A stretch of DNA of 64,000 bases from CAVPKN01 sp963832835 (lineage in GTDB: Bacteria > Chlamydiota > Chlamydiia > Chlamydiales > JAAKFR01). A program made the position numbers and the translations under genes. The notes beneath the pieces were generated by a model. It searched no databases, was not told where the DNA came from, and was given only the letters and a program-made list of their open reading frames with translations. This document shows positions 43,770-53,885 of the stretch, one piece after another (position 1 is the first letter of the stretch; every line of letters starts with the position of its first letter). The stretch spans positions 1,364,001 through 1,428,000 of the forward strand of contig CAWHVD010000001.1 of assembly GCA_963832835.1 (NCBI GenBank). Reading direction: 5' to 3'.

Positions 43770-45637
43770 ACGACCAGGTAGGTGTAGCTTTCTAGAGCTT
43801 GTTTATATTTCTTTTTCAGATGTGCCGATTCGGTTGCAGAGAGTTGATTTGTCTTGAGCGCACGTTCAATTAGGACATGCAGCTGGCTGAGCAACCTTTC
43901 AGGGTTGTACTGAACATAATTGAGCACCTCTGCGATCGTGTCTCCCTCAACAAGGCTGGAGAACTCCCAATGTCCATCTTCATCGAGCTCGGCGTGAACA
44001 ACATTCGTATCGCCAAACAGGTTGTGCAGTCCTCCGAGAATTTCTTGATAGGCTCCTGTTAAGAAGATGCCGATGTAGTAGGGCTCGCCCTTATACTCAT
44101 GGAGCTTGATGGAACTGTTGGTTCCTTTCTGACTGATAAAACAGTCGATCGAACCGTCGCTATCACAACTCAAATCGGCCAAAACAGCCTTATGGGTAGG
44201 TTTCTCCAGCAGTCGGTGAATGGGCATGATGGGAAACAACTGGCCGATCGCCCATGAATCGGGCAGGGACTGGAAGACAGAGAAGTTACAAAAGTAGGTC
44301 TCTTGCAAGATAGTATCTAACACTTCAGTTTCATCTGGGTAGTCTGAAAGCTGACGGAACAACTGGTGGATCCTGACAAGCAAGAGGCTGCACACTTTTT
44401 CTGCAAAAGCCCGTTCTTTCAAAGTGAGGTTGCCGAGAATAAATTCTTGCAAAATCCGCTCTTTGAATTCCATGACGTCATGGAAAAACTCGCGGCAGTT
44501 ATCCTCAGAGAGCTCTTCGTACATGCTGACGAGCGTAACTAGCATGTCGTGGTCGGCAGGTGGATCTAATTTCTCCATCAATGGAGGGGAAGAGGTAACA
44601 TCGATCACCTCGGTGATCAGCACCGAATGATGAGCCGCGATTGCACGTCCAGATTCAGTAATGATAATAGGATCTGGTACTTCTGCTTCGAGACAGGCAA
44701 CACCTATCACATAGACGACATTGCGCGCGTATTCCTCAAGAGAATAGTTCATGGAAGAATCGGCGATCGTTTTAGATCCGTCGTAATCAACTGCTAGACC
44801 GCCACCCACATCGAAGTAGCAAAGAGAAGGGTAGTCTTTGGCCAATTCCGTATACATCCGAACACCCTCGGCTAGGGCTTTTTTGATTGCATCGATAGAG
44901 GTGATCTGGCTGCCGCAATGATAGTGGAGGAGTTTGACCCAATGGGTCTTTTTGTGTGTTTCCAATTGCTCCAAGCAAGCCACAATTTCGTGGGAGAAGA
45001 GTCCAAACTTGGATTGTTCTCCACCGGAGGATTGCCATCTGCCCGTTCCTTGATGAGATAATTTCATCCGGAAACCGACCTGGGCTTCGATTCCTAGTTT
45101 TTCAGCGGCTTCCAAGACAAGGTTGAGCTCGTAGGCCTGCTCGATGATGATGAGGGTGCGTCTGCCTAACTTACTGGCTAGGAGTGCTAAAGAAATATAG
45201 TCAATGTCTTTATATCCATTGCAGAGTAGCAAAGAGTCGGGGTTTTTGTCAGAAGCCATGACAGAGATGAGCTCAGGCTTACTGCCTACCTCAAGTCCAA
45301 TTTTAAAATTTTTCCCTGCTTGCTGTACAGTTTCAACAACGTGCCTTTGAGGATTCACTTTAATCGGGAAGGCCATTTGGTATCCGCCCCGGTAGTCATA
45401 TTCCTCAATGGCCATCTGGAAGGCTTCATAAAGAACGCGGATGCGGTCTCGGATAATACCATTAAAGCGGATCAGAATGGGTGCTTCAATGCCTCTTTGA
45501 ACCAAAGAGCGGGTCAGTTCGTAAAGATCACCCTCCCGTTCATTGCCACCCGGCTTGACAGTGACATTACCCTGAGGATTGATGCCAAAATAACCATCAC
45601 CCCACCGCTCGATATAGTAATTATCTTCGTTTGCCAT
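43766..45637 (-). CDS. speA: Biosynthetic arginine decarboxylase
   Basis: 623 residues, full length for SpeA, which makes agmatine from arginine with pyridoxal phosphate. Lys93 in YQMAFPIKVNPQ binds the cofactor. CNGYKDIDYISLAL, VGFRMKLSHQGTGRWQSSGG and HYHCGSQITSI are family blocks, and YFDVGGGLAVDYDGS holds the glycine-rich loop. The C-terminal GIFLTGAYQEILGGLHNLFG contains the end of the active site. First gene of the polyamine operon. Confidence 0.97.
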   Translation of the reverse strand: MANEDNYYIERWGDGYFGINPQGNVTVKPGGNEREGDLYELTRSLVQRGIEAPILIRFNGIIRDRIRVLYEAFQMAIEEYDYRGGYQMAFPIKVNPQRHVVETVQQAGKNFKIGLEVGSKPELISVMASDKNPDSLLLCNGYKDIDYISLALLASKLGRRTLIIIEQAYELNLVLEAAEKLGIEAQVGFRMKLSHQGTGRWQSSGGEQSKFGLFSHEIVACLEQLETHKKTHWVKLLHYHCGSQITSIDAIKKALAEGVRMYTELAKDYPSLCYFDVGGGLAVDYDGSKTIADSSMNYSLEEYARNVVYVIGVACLEAEVPDPIIITESGRAIAAHHSVLITEVIDVTSSPPLMEKLDPPADHDMLVTLVSMYEELSEDNCREFFHDVMEFKERILQEFILGNLTLKERAFAEKVCSLLLVRIHQLFRQLSDYPDETEVLDTILQETYFCNFSVFQSLPDSWAIGQLFPIMPIHRLLEKPTHKAVLADLSCDSDGSIDCFISQKGTNSSIKLHEYKGEPYYIGIFLTGAYQEILGGLHNLFGDTNVVHAELDEDGHWEFSSLVEGDTIAEVLNYVQYNPERLLSQLHVLIERALKTNQLSATESAHLKKKYKQALESYTYLVV

Positions 45638-45738
45638 CTACACCTAAAATACGAGAATAACTTAGTCGCTTCGGTGTTAAAATTCAAAGCTAAAAACCAA
45701 ATGGTTTGGGGTCAATTAACATAGAGACGTATTTAGGA

Positions 45739-46860
45739 TTATTTGTGGGTCTTTAAGTAATCGGCCAACACTTTGTCGGCCACTTTGTTACCACAAATTT
45801 TTCCTGCCTCATTGTCGATTGGATAATGGATGCCTGCCCAGATGCGCGAGGTGCGGCACTGATCTGCCATGAGTTGCCAATATTTAGCATCCCCAGGGAA
45901 GAATAAGGATAGAACACGAGAGGCTACAGTGGACTCAGTAGCATGCCCCGAAGGGTAGCTCGGGCTTTTGGGTACAGGAATTTCGTAGCGAATGGAGGGA
46001 TCCATTTTTTGAGGTCGGGGGACGAGATAGTGGTATTTACAGGTTGTATAGGCCGCAACGCAGTCATAGAGGCCTACCATTAATATAGAGCGGACGGCAA
46101 GACTTGTTTTCAGAGATGCACTGCTGCAAATAAGATACTGATCAACAATGTTTCTCCAGTCGCCAGACCTGGGATATGCCAATCCGGCCCAAATATAAAT
46201 TACCTCTTTTTTCTTTTCGGTCATCGGATTTTGTGCAGCTTTAATCGCTGCTATCTGCTCTTTCCAAATAGAATTGTCAAGAGAGGGGGGAGAGGGAGGC
46301 CAATAATCGATGGAGGGTTTAGCAAACCAGGGCATCCACTTTGCCACACCTTTGTTTGCTGAAAAATCTTGTTGAAGGTTTTCGGGAACAGAAAACGATA
46401 GGGGAAGGGAATTTTCGTGCTTGATCCGGGCCTCAATTTGAGCCGTGATCAGCGTGGCCAAAGCAAGTGAGTAGGGATCTTCAGCGAAAAGGACAGGCTT
46501 TTCTAGGTCTGGAAAAAACAGGGAGAGCACCTGGTAAGAGACAGGATCTAAACTTCCCTTGAATTCCCCGATCAAATTTTGAGAAAGATAAGCAGCGTCT
46601 GCCTGGGCAACGTAAAGGTAAGTGAACAGCCGTGTGTTATCGTAGAAAGAGAGTTTTTTCTCCTCTATGGCTCGCATAGCAACCCCATCCCATTTACGTA
46701 CCTCTTGCACATCCATGGTTTGGCTTGTAGGGAGCTTGTTTAACGCTTTCAACTCTTCTGGCGCATAACTAAAATAGACAGGTAGAGAGGTGTCTTCTTG
46801 GGCACACAGAAGAGTCGAAAGGGCGCACAAAAGCAGTGCGCATAAGTAGGAAAATCTCAC
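45739..46860 (-). CDS. Secreted PAP2-family phosphatase
   Basis: About 373 residues. GTG 46860 starts a clean signal peptide (RFSYLCALLLCALSTLLCAQ) after AAGGAAAGG, and is preferred over a start at 47019 that would overlap the DUF1328 gene in another frame. The three PAP2/haloperoxidase motifs are complete: KYHYLVPRP, SPSYPSGHA and SRIWAGIHYPID. Likely a periplasmic acid phosphatase. The start overlaps the DUF1328 stop (GTGA), so the two are coupled. Confidence 0.9.
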   Translation of the reverse strand: MRFSYLCALLLCALSTLLCAQEDTSLPVYFSYAPEELKALNKLPTSQTMDVQEVRKWDGVAMRAIEEKKLSFYDNTRLFTYLYVAQADAAYLSQNLIGEFKGSLDPVSYQVLSLFFPDLEKPVLFAEDPYSLALATLITAQIEARIKHENSLPLSFSVPENLQQDFSANKGVAKWMPWFAKPSIDYWPPSPPSLDNSIWKEQIAAIKAAQNPMTEKKKEVIYIWAGLAYPRSGDWRNIVDQYLICSSASLKTSLAVRSILMVGLYDCVAAYTTCKYHYLVPRPQKMDPSIRYEIPVPKSPSYPSGHATESTVASRVLSLFFPGDAKYWQLMADQCRTSRIWAGIHYPIDNEAGKICGNKVADKVLADYLKTHK

Positions 46861-47027
46861 GGGCCTTTCCTTGTCATTAATCCGTAGATTAAACTTACGA
46901 GGAAAAGAACGATGAAGATCCAGAATAAGATCTTTGCAATTCCCATGGCACCAGCGGCAATTCCGCCGAAACCCAAAACAGCCGCAATCAGTGCGACAAT
47001 GAAGAAAATAAAAGCCCACCAGAGCAT
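46857..47027 (-). CDS. DUF1328 small membrane protein (YtjA-like)
   Basis: 56 residues: MLWWAFIFFIVALIAAVLGF then GGIAAGAMGIAKILFWIFIV and LFLVSLIYG, two membrane helices with the family's GFGGIA turn. Bacterial relatives are often stress-induced; the molecular role is unknown. Its TGA overlaps the GTG start of the PAP2 phosphatase gene, which points to a two-gene unit. Confidence 0.92.
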   Translation of the reverse strand: MLWWAFIFFIVALIAAVLGFGGIAAGAMGIAKILFWIFIVLFLVSLIYGLMTRKGP

Positions 47028-47080
47028 ACTTATACCCTTTATTTGGTTGATTTATGTAGTCTGGACTAGAAGCAATTGGG

Positions 47081-48235
47081 ATGCCAACTTATAGAATGAA
47101 AAAAGTTTTTCGTGGAGGGCGTGTGCTGCGCCAAGGCAGAATTGAATCTGCAGATGTTTGGGTATCAGAGGGTAAAATTACGAGTGCCCTCAATCACGTG
47201 GATGAAATCATTGATGTTAGTGGTTTCATTCTTGCCCCAGGCTACATTGACCTCCAGATTAACGGCGGTTTCGGTATCGATTTTTGCTCTCAACCGCAAA
47301 AAGTGGCCGAAGTGGCAGGGCATCTTCCCTGCTGCGGTGTGACGGCTTTTTTGCCCACTGTCATCTCCTCACCTGCAGAGAGTTACCCCGCTATCTTAAA
47401 TCAGTTGAGGCAGGCCATGAGGGCTCAAGAAAGCGCCTGCTTTAAAAATACCGGTGCACAGATACTTGGTATCCATTTAGAAGGTCCTTTTTTTAGCCCC
47501 TCTTTTAAAGGGGCTCATGATCTTAATTGTCTGCAGAGCGCGGAGTTAGACCCTGCCACCCTTTATGGCGATCTTGAGGGGGTAAAAATCATGACTCTAG
47601 CTCCCGAACTTGCAGGTGCTCTCGGCTTAATTGCATACATGCATGCTCAGGGTATAATTGTATCTGCAGGTCATACAGCTGCCAGCGCAAAGGAGCTGGA
47701 AGCAGCCATTCAAGCGGGCCTAGGATGTGCAACGCATCTGTTCAATGCAATGCCCCCTTTTCATCACCGTGAACCGGGAATCGTGGGAGCTATATTGACC
47801 CATCCTTATCTTCCTTTTACTTTGATTGCAGATTCTTTCCATGTTCATGCACATGCAATTGAGCTTGCCTGGCGTGCGCGCGCTGATGGACTCATACTGA
47901 TCAGTGACGCGATAGCAGCCCTTGGAGCGTCTGCCACACATCTGGGAACGATGGGAATTGAAGTTTTTGAAGGTAAAGCTGTTATTCGTGGAAGCACCAC
48001 TTTGGCCGGAAGCACTCACGCATTAGATAGTGGAGTGCGTTATTTATGGAAGAGCACAGGTTGCTCTCGGGCGGCAGCATTGGAAGCTGCTTCTTTAAAA
48101 CCTGCTCAGCTTTTGGGCTTAGCGCCTATAAAAGGAACACTTGAGCCAGGTGCTGATGCTGATATGATCATTTTAGATGATGAGTTGCACGTCCACGGCT
48201 GCTACATCAATGGTGAAACAGCTTGGGACCATTGA
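47081..48235 (+). CDS. nagA: N-acetylglucosamine-6-phosphate deacetylase
   Basis: 384 residues of the amidohydrolase superfamily. LAPGYIDLQINGGFGIDF, GIHLEGPFFSPSFKGAHD (metal-binding Glu), AGHTAAS, GCATHLFNAMPPFHHREPG and LISDAIAALG (catalytic Asp) are all present. It makes glucosamine 6-phosphate from cell-wall or chitin sugars. There is no nagB nearby. The true start could be ATG 47081 or 47096. Confidence 0.94.
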   Translation: MPTYRMKKVFRGGRVLRQGRIESADVWVSEGKITSALNHVDEIIDVSGFILAPGYIDLQINGGFGIDFCSQPQKVAEVAGHLPCCGVTAFLPTVISSPAESYPAILNQLRQAMRAQESACFKNTGAQILGIHLEGPFFSPSFKGAHDLNCLQSAELDPATLYGDLEGVKIMTLAPELAGALGLIAYMHAQGIIVSAGHTAASAKELEAAIQAGLGCATHLFNAMPPFHHREPGIVGAILTHPYLPFTLIADSFHVHAHAIELAWRARADGLILISDAIAALGASATHLGTMGIEVFEGKAVIRGSTTLAGSTHALDSGVRYLWKSTGCSRAAALEAASLKPAQLLGLAPIKGTLEPGADADMIILDDELHVHGCYINGETAWDH

Positions 48236-48476
48236 AAAAATCGCGTTCCATCGGCCTTCCATAAACGATTTTTACTGAAAAATAAAGAGTAGGCTTTAGT
48301 TTTGTTGTGACTTGAAGAATCTGGTCCTGAAGGACTTTTGGATTTTTCAATCCTATGTTCCTATCGCTTAAGAGCAGTCGCTAACTAATTAGATATCTAG
48401 AGGTAATGAATATCATTTTAAATTAAACGATAATAATTATTATTATTCGTATAATAAATTAGTTGGAGATTTATCT
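48236..48476 (+). promoter_or_regulatory. AT-rich leader of the small secreted protein
   Basis: No gene. 48400-48460 is very AT-rich (TAATAATTATTATTATTCG), and GGAG at 48464 precedes the ATG at 48477 by about nine bases. It probably holds a strong promoter, but specific boxes cannot be assigned. Confidence 0.35.
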
Positions 48477-48779
48477 ATGAATAGAATGATTTTTGTTTGT
48501 TTTTCTTTTTTGATGTTGATGACAACTCAACTTGAAGCACAGCGCTACTGTTGGGGACAAAGATATTGCTGGGGATGTAGACGTTATATGGATTTGACTA
48601 CGGCAAATTATGATGCCAATTATTATGGTTATGTCGATAATATTAACTATCCAGACACTTATAATTATCCTTTAAACTATTATTTTAACTATCGTCCTGC
48701 ATGTCCGAGAAACTATTCTGACTATCAATACTTCCTCCAGAGTGCCTACTATACAAATGGTCTCAAACGGTGTGATTAA
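48477..48779 (+). CDS. Small secreted Tyr/Asn-rich protein
   Basis: 100 residues. The signal peptide MIFVCFSFLMLMTTQLEAQ is followed by a mature part with a tandem RYCWGQRYCWG motif, four more Cys or so, and about 18 Tyr and many Asn (ANYDANYYGYVDNINYPD). No homologue known to me. The composition suggests an exported, possibly disulfide-linked surface peptide. It stands alone, with its own strong terminator. Confidence 0.75.
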   Translation: MNRMIFVCFSFLMLMTTQLEAQRYCWGQRYCWGCRRYMDLTTANYDANYYGYVDNINYPDTYNYPLNYYFNYRPACPRNYSDYQYFLQSAYYTNGLKRCD

Positions 48780-48818
48780 TACCAAATATCACAAATTATT
48801 TGTGATATTTGGTATTAT
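48777..48818 (+). terminator. Strong terminator of the small secreted protein gene
   Basis: An 18-bp near-perfect stem, AATACCAAATATCACAAA with TTTGTGATATTTGGTATT, followed by ATTTT. The stem begins at the stop codon. The symmetry would also work on the other strand. Confidence 0.85.
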
Positions 48819-48820
48819 TT

Positions 48821-49035
48821 TCCGGCTCCAACTGCCGAATCTAGGGTGATGTTGTCCCATTTTGACGAGTTCTCGCTTAGGCGTCACCTATACTGCCAGC
48901 GCTCGAGATCGCCAAGCCGGAAGCAAAATCCCCAAAAGTTCTTTCTCGTTGTGGAGCTTTGCAATTTCCTCCTCAGTGCCGGGTTCTTCAATTACCTTAC
49001 CCAGATCTCTCTGGCGGCTCGTGAATAGTCATGTT
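48821..49035 (-). pseudogene. Decayed coding relic with repeat fragments
   Basis: On the minus strand the DNA encodes RQRDLGKVIEEPGTEEEIAK, LHNEKELLGILLPAW, then a TAG, then VTPKRELVKMGQHHPRF. It reads like a real protein interrupted by one nonsense change, but I cannot name it. The left end (CTGCCGAATCTAGGG) is part of the short fourth repeat family, and the right end (GGCTCGTGAATAGTCA) is the end of a family-2 repeat. Confidence 0.5.
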
Positions 49036-49102
49036 TTTGTTTGCCTTTTTAAATTTTAGTCTTTAGTGTCTCCTATTCGAATATTCTTTTAGGGAGTCAA
49101 AA

Positions 49103-52100
49103 GTGTCTGCTGTCAGCCTCAATGTTACAAGTTTTTTGCCTAATGGTGATCGCGTCGATTTTAAGAAGCAAGCGACGCAGATTGTCGCGGACGTTTTTTC
49201 AAACACACTTCTCCCTGTTTGTTATCCTGTTGATCCATCCTATGCCACCATAAGCATGATCCCACAAGAACTACAAGCCTCGCCTAAAAAAGCGGTGAGG
49301 TGGCTAACAGAAAATCAATATGTGCCTGTCCTGAAGGAAGGGAGTGTTTATTTTGTTCCTCTAGTTGATCCCGATTTTGAAGCGATTAAGAAATGCTATG
49401 CTAATTTAGTTTCTAACTCTAATAAAATTTCTATTTATGAATTTCTTGAATTACAAGATCGAATCACTAATTCTAACTGTTCTGTACGAAATACGCATGA
49501 TTATAGCGAAATGGTGGAAGGTATTGAAGCGCTTGTGATCGGGCTGTTTACAGAGAGTTTTGAAGCGGATTGCAGTATTCAGAAAAATGCGGCTCTGTTC
49601 AACCCCAATCACACATTTGTTCATGACGGACAGGGTTATGTGATCAAATTTACTAGGGGAAATGGCTCGTGTGCTCTTCATGCTCTTTTAGGCCAGGAGA
49701 CCAGTGGAGTCTATCGCTTTCCAGGTAATGATTGTGATGTAGAGGCAAAGAAGTATTTTACAAATGCCCTCAAGGAGGCTCTGGAGAAGTGCGATGAGGG
49801 AGTGATTACGCATTTTATCAGCATTATGATGGATTATTGGAGTGATGCTAGCAAAGAGAATAGTACGTTTGAGGCTAGATTGCTTTTTGCCACAACACCT
49901 GCTGGGCATAATTTTTCGAAACAGTTGCGTGAATTGCAAACGGGGTGCCAACAACAAATAGAGGCTATTCAAGTCAAAAAAGCCGTGTGTTGGCTAAGTT
50001 TAGCTGAGGGCAGTAAGGAAATTGCTGATCGACTCATGGCTGAAGTTAAAGCAGATCAGGAGAGGCAGGCTGGCCCTTATATCGGGAAGACTAGAGAAGA
50101 GATTTGGCAGGTCTTGTCAGTCAGTCCCATTAAGATTTTAAACATCATCGAGACTAAGGTAGACGATTTTTTAGACCTGCTAAAGCAAGATGATCGAGCT
50201 AACATGGATCAATTGGAAAGTGCACTAGTCGCTATTAGAGATAAAAGGAACACGGGCGAGCAGAGTTTGATCCGTTCGGAGGCCGTGATTAAACATTATG
50301 TCGATGCTGTTACAAAACCTGAATTTTTCCTCAACACCCACGAAATTAAGTTAGCAGCGCAGCTTTTTAACAAAAATGTCCTCATTTTTGCATCGCAACC
50401 GATAGAGCTATCTGAAACAGTTGATGAAGGGGCTGCTAGTGAACCGATTGCTATCTATCATCATGGTGCACATTTTTCTCGCTGCATTAAAGCGCAAGAA
50501 GTTGGTGTAGAGAACGAGCCGAGTGTACCGGAGAGAAAGGGTGTGTCGTGGATTGAACCTACATTGCCGCAGTCCCGCTCCTTTGAGGGTGGGTTAAGCA
50601 CGCTTTTTGCTCCTTCCTCGGCCTTGATGGCGCAGAATCCCGATGCCCTTCAGGAAGATGCCCACCCTTTTGGGACGTTTTTCCTTCAAGAAGGTAGGGT
50701 TATTAAGGTAGATGGCACTTCAAATGTAATCGAAGTACAAATAAAAAAAGAGGATGCTGAGCGTTTGTATCTTCAATCTTGTGATGTGTTTGCAGGTGAT
50801 CCTGCACTTTTGTATCAAATGGCACAGAAACTTTCTATTCCAAAAGCTCATTCCATCCGCTTCCAGTCTCAAGCGCTTGATCAATTAATCAACAGTGCTA
50901 CAGAAGAATATCAAAAAGCTTTTGACCAATCTGATTTTGAAAAATCCTCCCAAATATTTGAAAGACAAGAATCTTTAAATCAAAAAAAAGTAGATCTAAC
51001 AAAAGATCAAAAAGAATTAATGAAGTTATGGAATTTAAATAAACGTAAATATTTTGAAAAAGCTTTTTACTTATCAATTTATAGTGGTGACAAAATTCAG
51101 CAAAGAGAATTTTTTGACTTATTTGACACATTGAGAAAGCTCAATCCTCATGCACTCATCCCTTTCCACCCCTTATTAACCACGCTTGCTAGTCGTTTAG
51201 AAAAAGCAACACTCAAGCACTTTATGGAAGAGGCTAAGGAATGTGATCATCATTTGACGTATGCTCTTGTTGTAGGGTTTGCTCGTATAGCTTGCACTTA
51301 TAATGAATTAGATATGTTTCAAGGATACAGAGCAGATGCAGTGTTAGAAGTTTTGCAAGAGCTCTATCCACAAGATCTTGTGCTCCCAGCTTTTCTAGTA
51401 GGGTTAAAGTCGGAGTCTGGGGCGGCTCCCCTTGATCTTTCTCCGGTATCAGAGAATTTAGCAATAGCCCTCCATACGCTTGCTTCGGGAGAAATACGGC
51501 CTTCTATTTTGCAAATTGTCAAGACAACTCCTCTCTTATGTGGCTATGCAATTTTGCATCGCTACTTAGCCGTTGCCTGGTCTTGTTCTGGTGATTTTGC
51601 CCAGGCTGAAAAAATGGTAAAAAGAGCATCTCAATTGCCTGATATTCATACTCAAAACTGTTCACATTCTGTGGAACAGATCATCATTAACACCTTCAAG
51701 GCTATGATGCCTAACGATGCAGCAATGCCCAAAGAGAACTTAGAAGCGTCTGAGGATCCTTTAGCAGATTTTGTAAAAATGTCTCAAACAAAGCCTTTGA
51801 ATATTGCTTTAGCAACGCAATTTGTAAAGAGGGCTACCTCTAGCCTTAAGTCTGATATGCAACAAATGCCCCTTGTGTATTTTGGCATCCAAAATCTTGC
51901 TTCTCGATTACATGTAGGGCCTCATGAGAATTTTAGTGAGACCTATCGGCCACTATTTGATGCTTTATTCGAATGCATATCAGTACTGTTAGATATTTGC
52001 TACAATATGGGGGATCTAGACCCCTGGATCAAAGAAATTTCGGAAAAGAAGGCGGGGAAGAATAGCTACTCATTTGTCCTAGCATTTCCCTCTATTAAAT

Positions 52101-53566
52101 TTGGTCTTTCTTCTATTCACAAAAAAGAAATCCCACTCTTTAAATTTTTAGATAATCTTGCGTTGACATCACAATCTGTCCGTTCCCTAGCGACATGTAC
52201 CACTAGGGAAGTATACGGTTTGATAGTGGGTTTGACGACATCCCATGTGATGCCAGCACTCAACTTTGAGCACACTCCGCTTCCTGATGATTCTCTTATT
52301 TTTATAGGCATCTTGCAATCGGGATTGAAGGGGGCGGCAAAGGGGGCTCTAGAGCCTGCCTTTCAATCATCAGCGGCCCATCTAAAGAAGTATTTAGATC
52401 TCCGACCAGCCGATCGTCCCTATCAAATCGATCACGAAATCTTAGAGTGGGCAAAATTTTGTGTCTTTACCTTGAACTCGGCAATAGATTTACCTGAAAA
52501 TAGCTGCTATCCAGAAAATTTTTCAATATCGAGTGCTAAAGATATATTCCAGAACGTTAAGAAAAAATTGATAGCTTCTGAAAAAACAGATGTTCTAGTT
52601 CAAAATGCCATGAGGGATGTTTTTTTAGCTAACCACTATTTAAAAACAAGATCCATCCATGAAACGATTGCGCTGATCGAGACAAACAACCTCTACACTC
52701 TTTATAAAATTGCACAACGCCTGTATGGGTGGCACTATCAAGAATCATTCATCGAATGGGGAGCTAGACTGAAAAATGCAGAGATCAGTGGCCCTGGCGC
52801 TTCAGATTTTAACCAGATGGAGCACATGGCAGTAGATGTCTTTTCGCAATCAGGTGATCCCACCATTGAAGGGCATTTGAATGCAAAGGAGCGGAAAGCA
52901 TTACGTGAATTGCTCCAATTTTGGTTAGAATTCTATAAAACAACATGCGAGAAGAATGCGTTTATTCTCTCCGGAGGAGATGAGGATAGTGCGGCTGAAA
53001 CTAAGGATTGGCTTAAGGATATTGAGCTCAAAACTTGGCAGTGTATTGTTGAGAAAAATGCGCCTCAAAGCTATCCGAATTTCAAAATTCTTTCCGAAAG
53101 AGAGAAAGGAATGCTCAGCGAGATAGTAAAGAATAAACACGCGCATTACTTAGAGGTACTGGCACTGAAAAAATTGTGTGCCAAGCCAGGCCACCTTTTA
53201 CCCGAAGTATTTGTCATGAATATGGCCACTACATTGCTGATCAATGCCGAATTTGAGCGTAGCGGGGCTTATCATAGCGTATTTATGGAAAATGAAGCTC
53301 AAGCTCGAAGCTTGTATCAGCTTCTTTTGGAAGTATCTGCCGAGCGTATCGTAAGAAATGCTTTAGTCATAGCAGGGATGCAGGGGTGGGTAGATTTTAA
53401 CAGGCATGGAGATATTCTTTTGACCGCTTTGCACCCTCTCATAGGAGCGTTTCACGGACCTGAAGCACACTTTTCAGGGAATGGCCCCATCCAACAACAT
53501 TATAATGCAGGAATAGTCACATCAAAGCTAAGATCACAAAACATTCATATCTATTTCAATGAGTGA
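49103..53566 (+). CDS. Large OTU-like cysteine protease effector (1487 residues)
   Basis: GTG start after AGGGAGTC. Near the N-terminus YVIKFTRGNGSCALHALLGQ resembles the OTU active site, with Cys190 and Asn187 where Asp is usual. KLAAQLFNKNVLIFA and PIAIYHHGAHFSRC, with His457, match the later OTU blocks. Between them (about 240-440) is a helical insertion. Residues about 600-1480 are all-helical with a repeat-like rhythm and no domain I recognise. No signal peptide or membrane segment. A deubiquitinase acting in the host is the best guess. It is separate in sequence from the OTU protein at 40470. Confidence 0.72.
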   Translation: MSAVSLNVTSFLPNGDRVDFKKQATQIVADVFSNTLLPVCYPVDPSYATISMIPQELQASPKKAVRWLTENQYVPVLKEGSVYFVPLVDPDFEAIKKCYANLVSNSNKISIYEFLELQDRITNSNCSVRNTHDYSEMVEGIEALVIGLFTESFEADCSIQKNAALFNPNHTFVHDGQGYVIKFTRGNGSCALHALLGQETSGVYRFPGNDCDVEAKKYFTNALKEALEKCDEGVITHFISIMMDYWSDASKENSTFEARLLFATTPAGHNFSKQLRELQTGCQQQIEAIQVKKAVCWLSLAEGSKEIADRLMAEVKADQERQAGPYIGKTREEIWQVLSVSPIKILNIIETKVDDFLDLLKQDDRANMDQLESALVAIRDKRNTGEQSLIRSEAVIKHYVDAVTKPEFFLNTHEIKLAAQLFNKNVLIFASQPIELSETVDEGAASEPIAIYHHGAHFSRCIKAQEVGVENEPSVPERKGVSWIEPTLPQSRSFEGGLSTLFAPSSALMAQNPDALQEDAHPFGTFFLQEGRVIKVDGTSNVIEVQIKKEDAERLYLQSCDVFAGDPALLYQMAQKLSIPKAHSIRFQSQALDQLINSATEEYQKAFDQSDFEKSSQIFERQESLNQKKVDLTKDQKELMKLWNLNKRKYFEKAFYLSIYSGDKIQQREFFDLFDTLRKLNPHALIPFHPLLTTLASRLEKATLKHFMEEAKECDHHLTYALVVGFARIACTYNELDMFQGYRADAVLEVLQELYPQDLVLPAFLVGLKSESGAAPLDLSPVSENLAIALHTLASGEIRPSILQIVKTTPLLCGYAILHRYLAVAWSCSGDFAQAEKMVKRASQLPDIHTQNCSHSVEQIIINTFKAMMPNDAAMPKENLEASEDPLADFVKMSQTKPLNIALATQFVKRATSSLKSDMQQMPLVYFGIQNLASRLHVGPHENFSETYRPLFDALFECISVLLDICYNMGDLDPWIKEISEKKAGKNSYSFVLAFPSIKFGLSSIHKKEIPLFKFLDNLALTSQSVRSLATCTTREVYGLIVGLTTSHVMPALNFEHTPLPDDSLIFIGILQSGLKGAAKGALEPAFQSSAAHLKKYLDLRPADRPYQIDHEILEWAKFCVFTLNSAIDLPENSCYPENFSISSAKDIFQNVKKKLIASEKTDVLVQNAMRDVFLANHYLKTRSIHETIALIETNNLYTLYKIAQRLYGWHYQESFIEWGARLKNAEISGPGASDFNQMEHMAVDVFSQSGDPTIEGHLNAKERKALRELLQFWLEFYKTTCEKNAFILSGGDEDSAAETKDWLKDIELKTWQCIVEKNAPQSYPNFKILSEREKGMLSEIVKNKHAHYLEVLALKKLCAKPGHLLPEVFVMNMATTLLINAEFERSGAYHSVFMENEAQARSLYQLLLEVSAERIVRNALVIAGMQGWVDFNRHGDILLTALHPLIGAFHGPEAHFSGNGPIQQHYNAGIVTSKLRSQNIHIYFNE

Positions 53567-53612
53567 ATACGTAAATGGGGGTCACTAGGCGTTGTAAGCA
53601 AATGTAACGCTT

Positions 53613-53775
53613 ATACCATTTCCAGAAAATAAAGTCACAAATTGGCACTGTATAACACGCCATTTTTGAATGATCCTTTCTCGCTTAGGTGCAAAAACAT
53701 AGGCTTCGAAACGATCATCCAAATCTGTCATGTTACCCAGTACCACTTCATGACTTTATTTTCTGGAAATGGTAT
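53613..53775 (+). repeat. Inverted-end repeat, family 1, copy C
   Basis: 163 bp, full length, with perfect-looking ends (ATACCATTTCCAGAAAATAA and its complement). It lies between two convergent genes. Confidence 0.93.
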
Positions 53776-53885
53776 TATTTGCTTACAGCGCCTTAGTGCA
53801 AAACCACCTGTCCGTAAAAAAAATATCACTTCAGGAATGGATAAAAAAAATTAGACTCAAACAACCTGCCAACACGGAAGAGTTG

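Noticed and set aside
46861..47019. N-terminal extension of the PAP2 phosphatase to 47019
   Set aside because: The extension is Cys/Arg-rich nonsense in the shadow of the DUF1328 gene; GTG 46860 gives a clean signal peptide.
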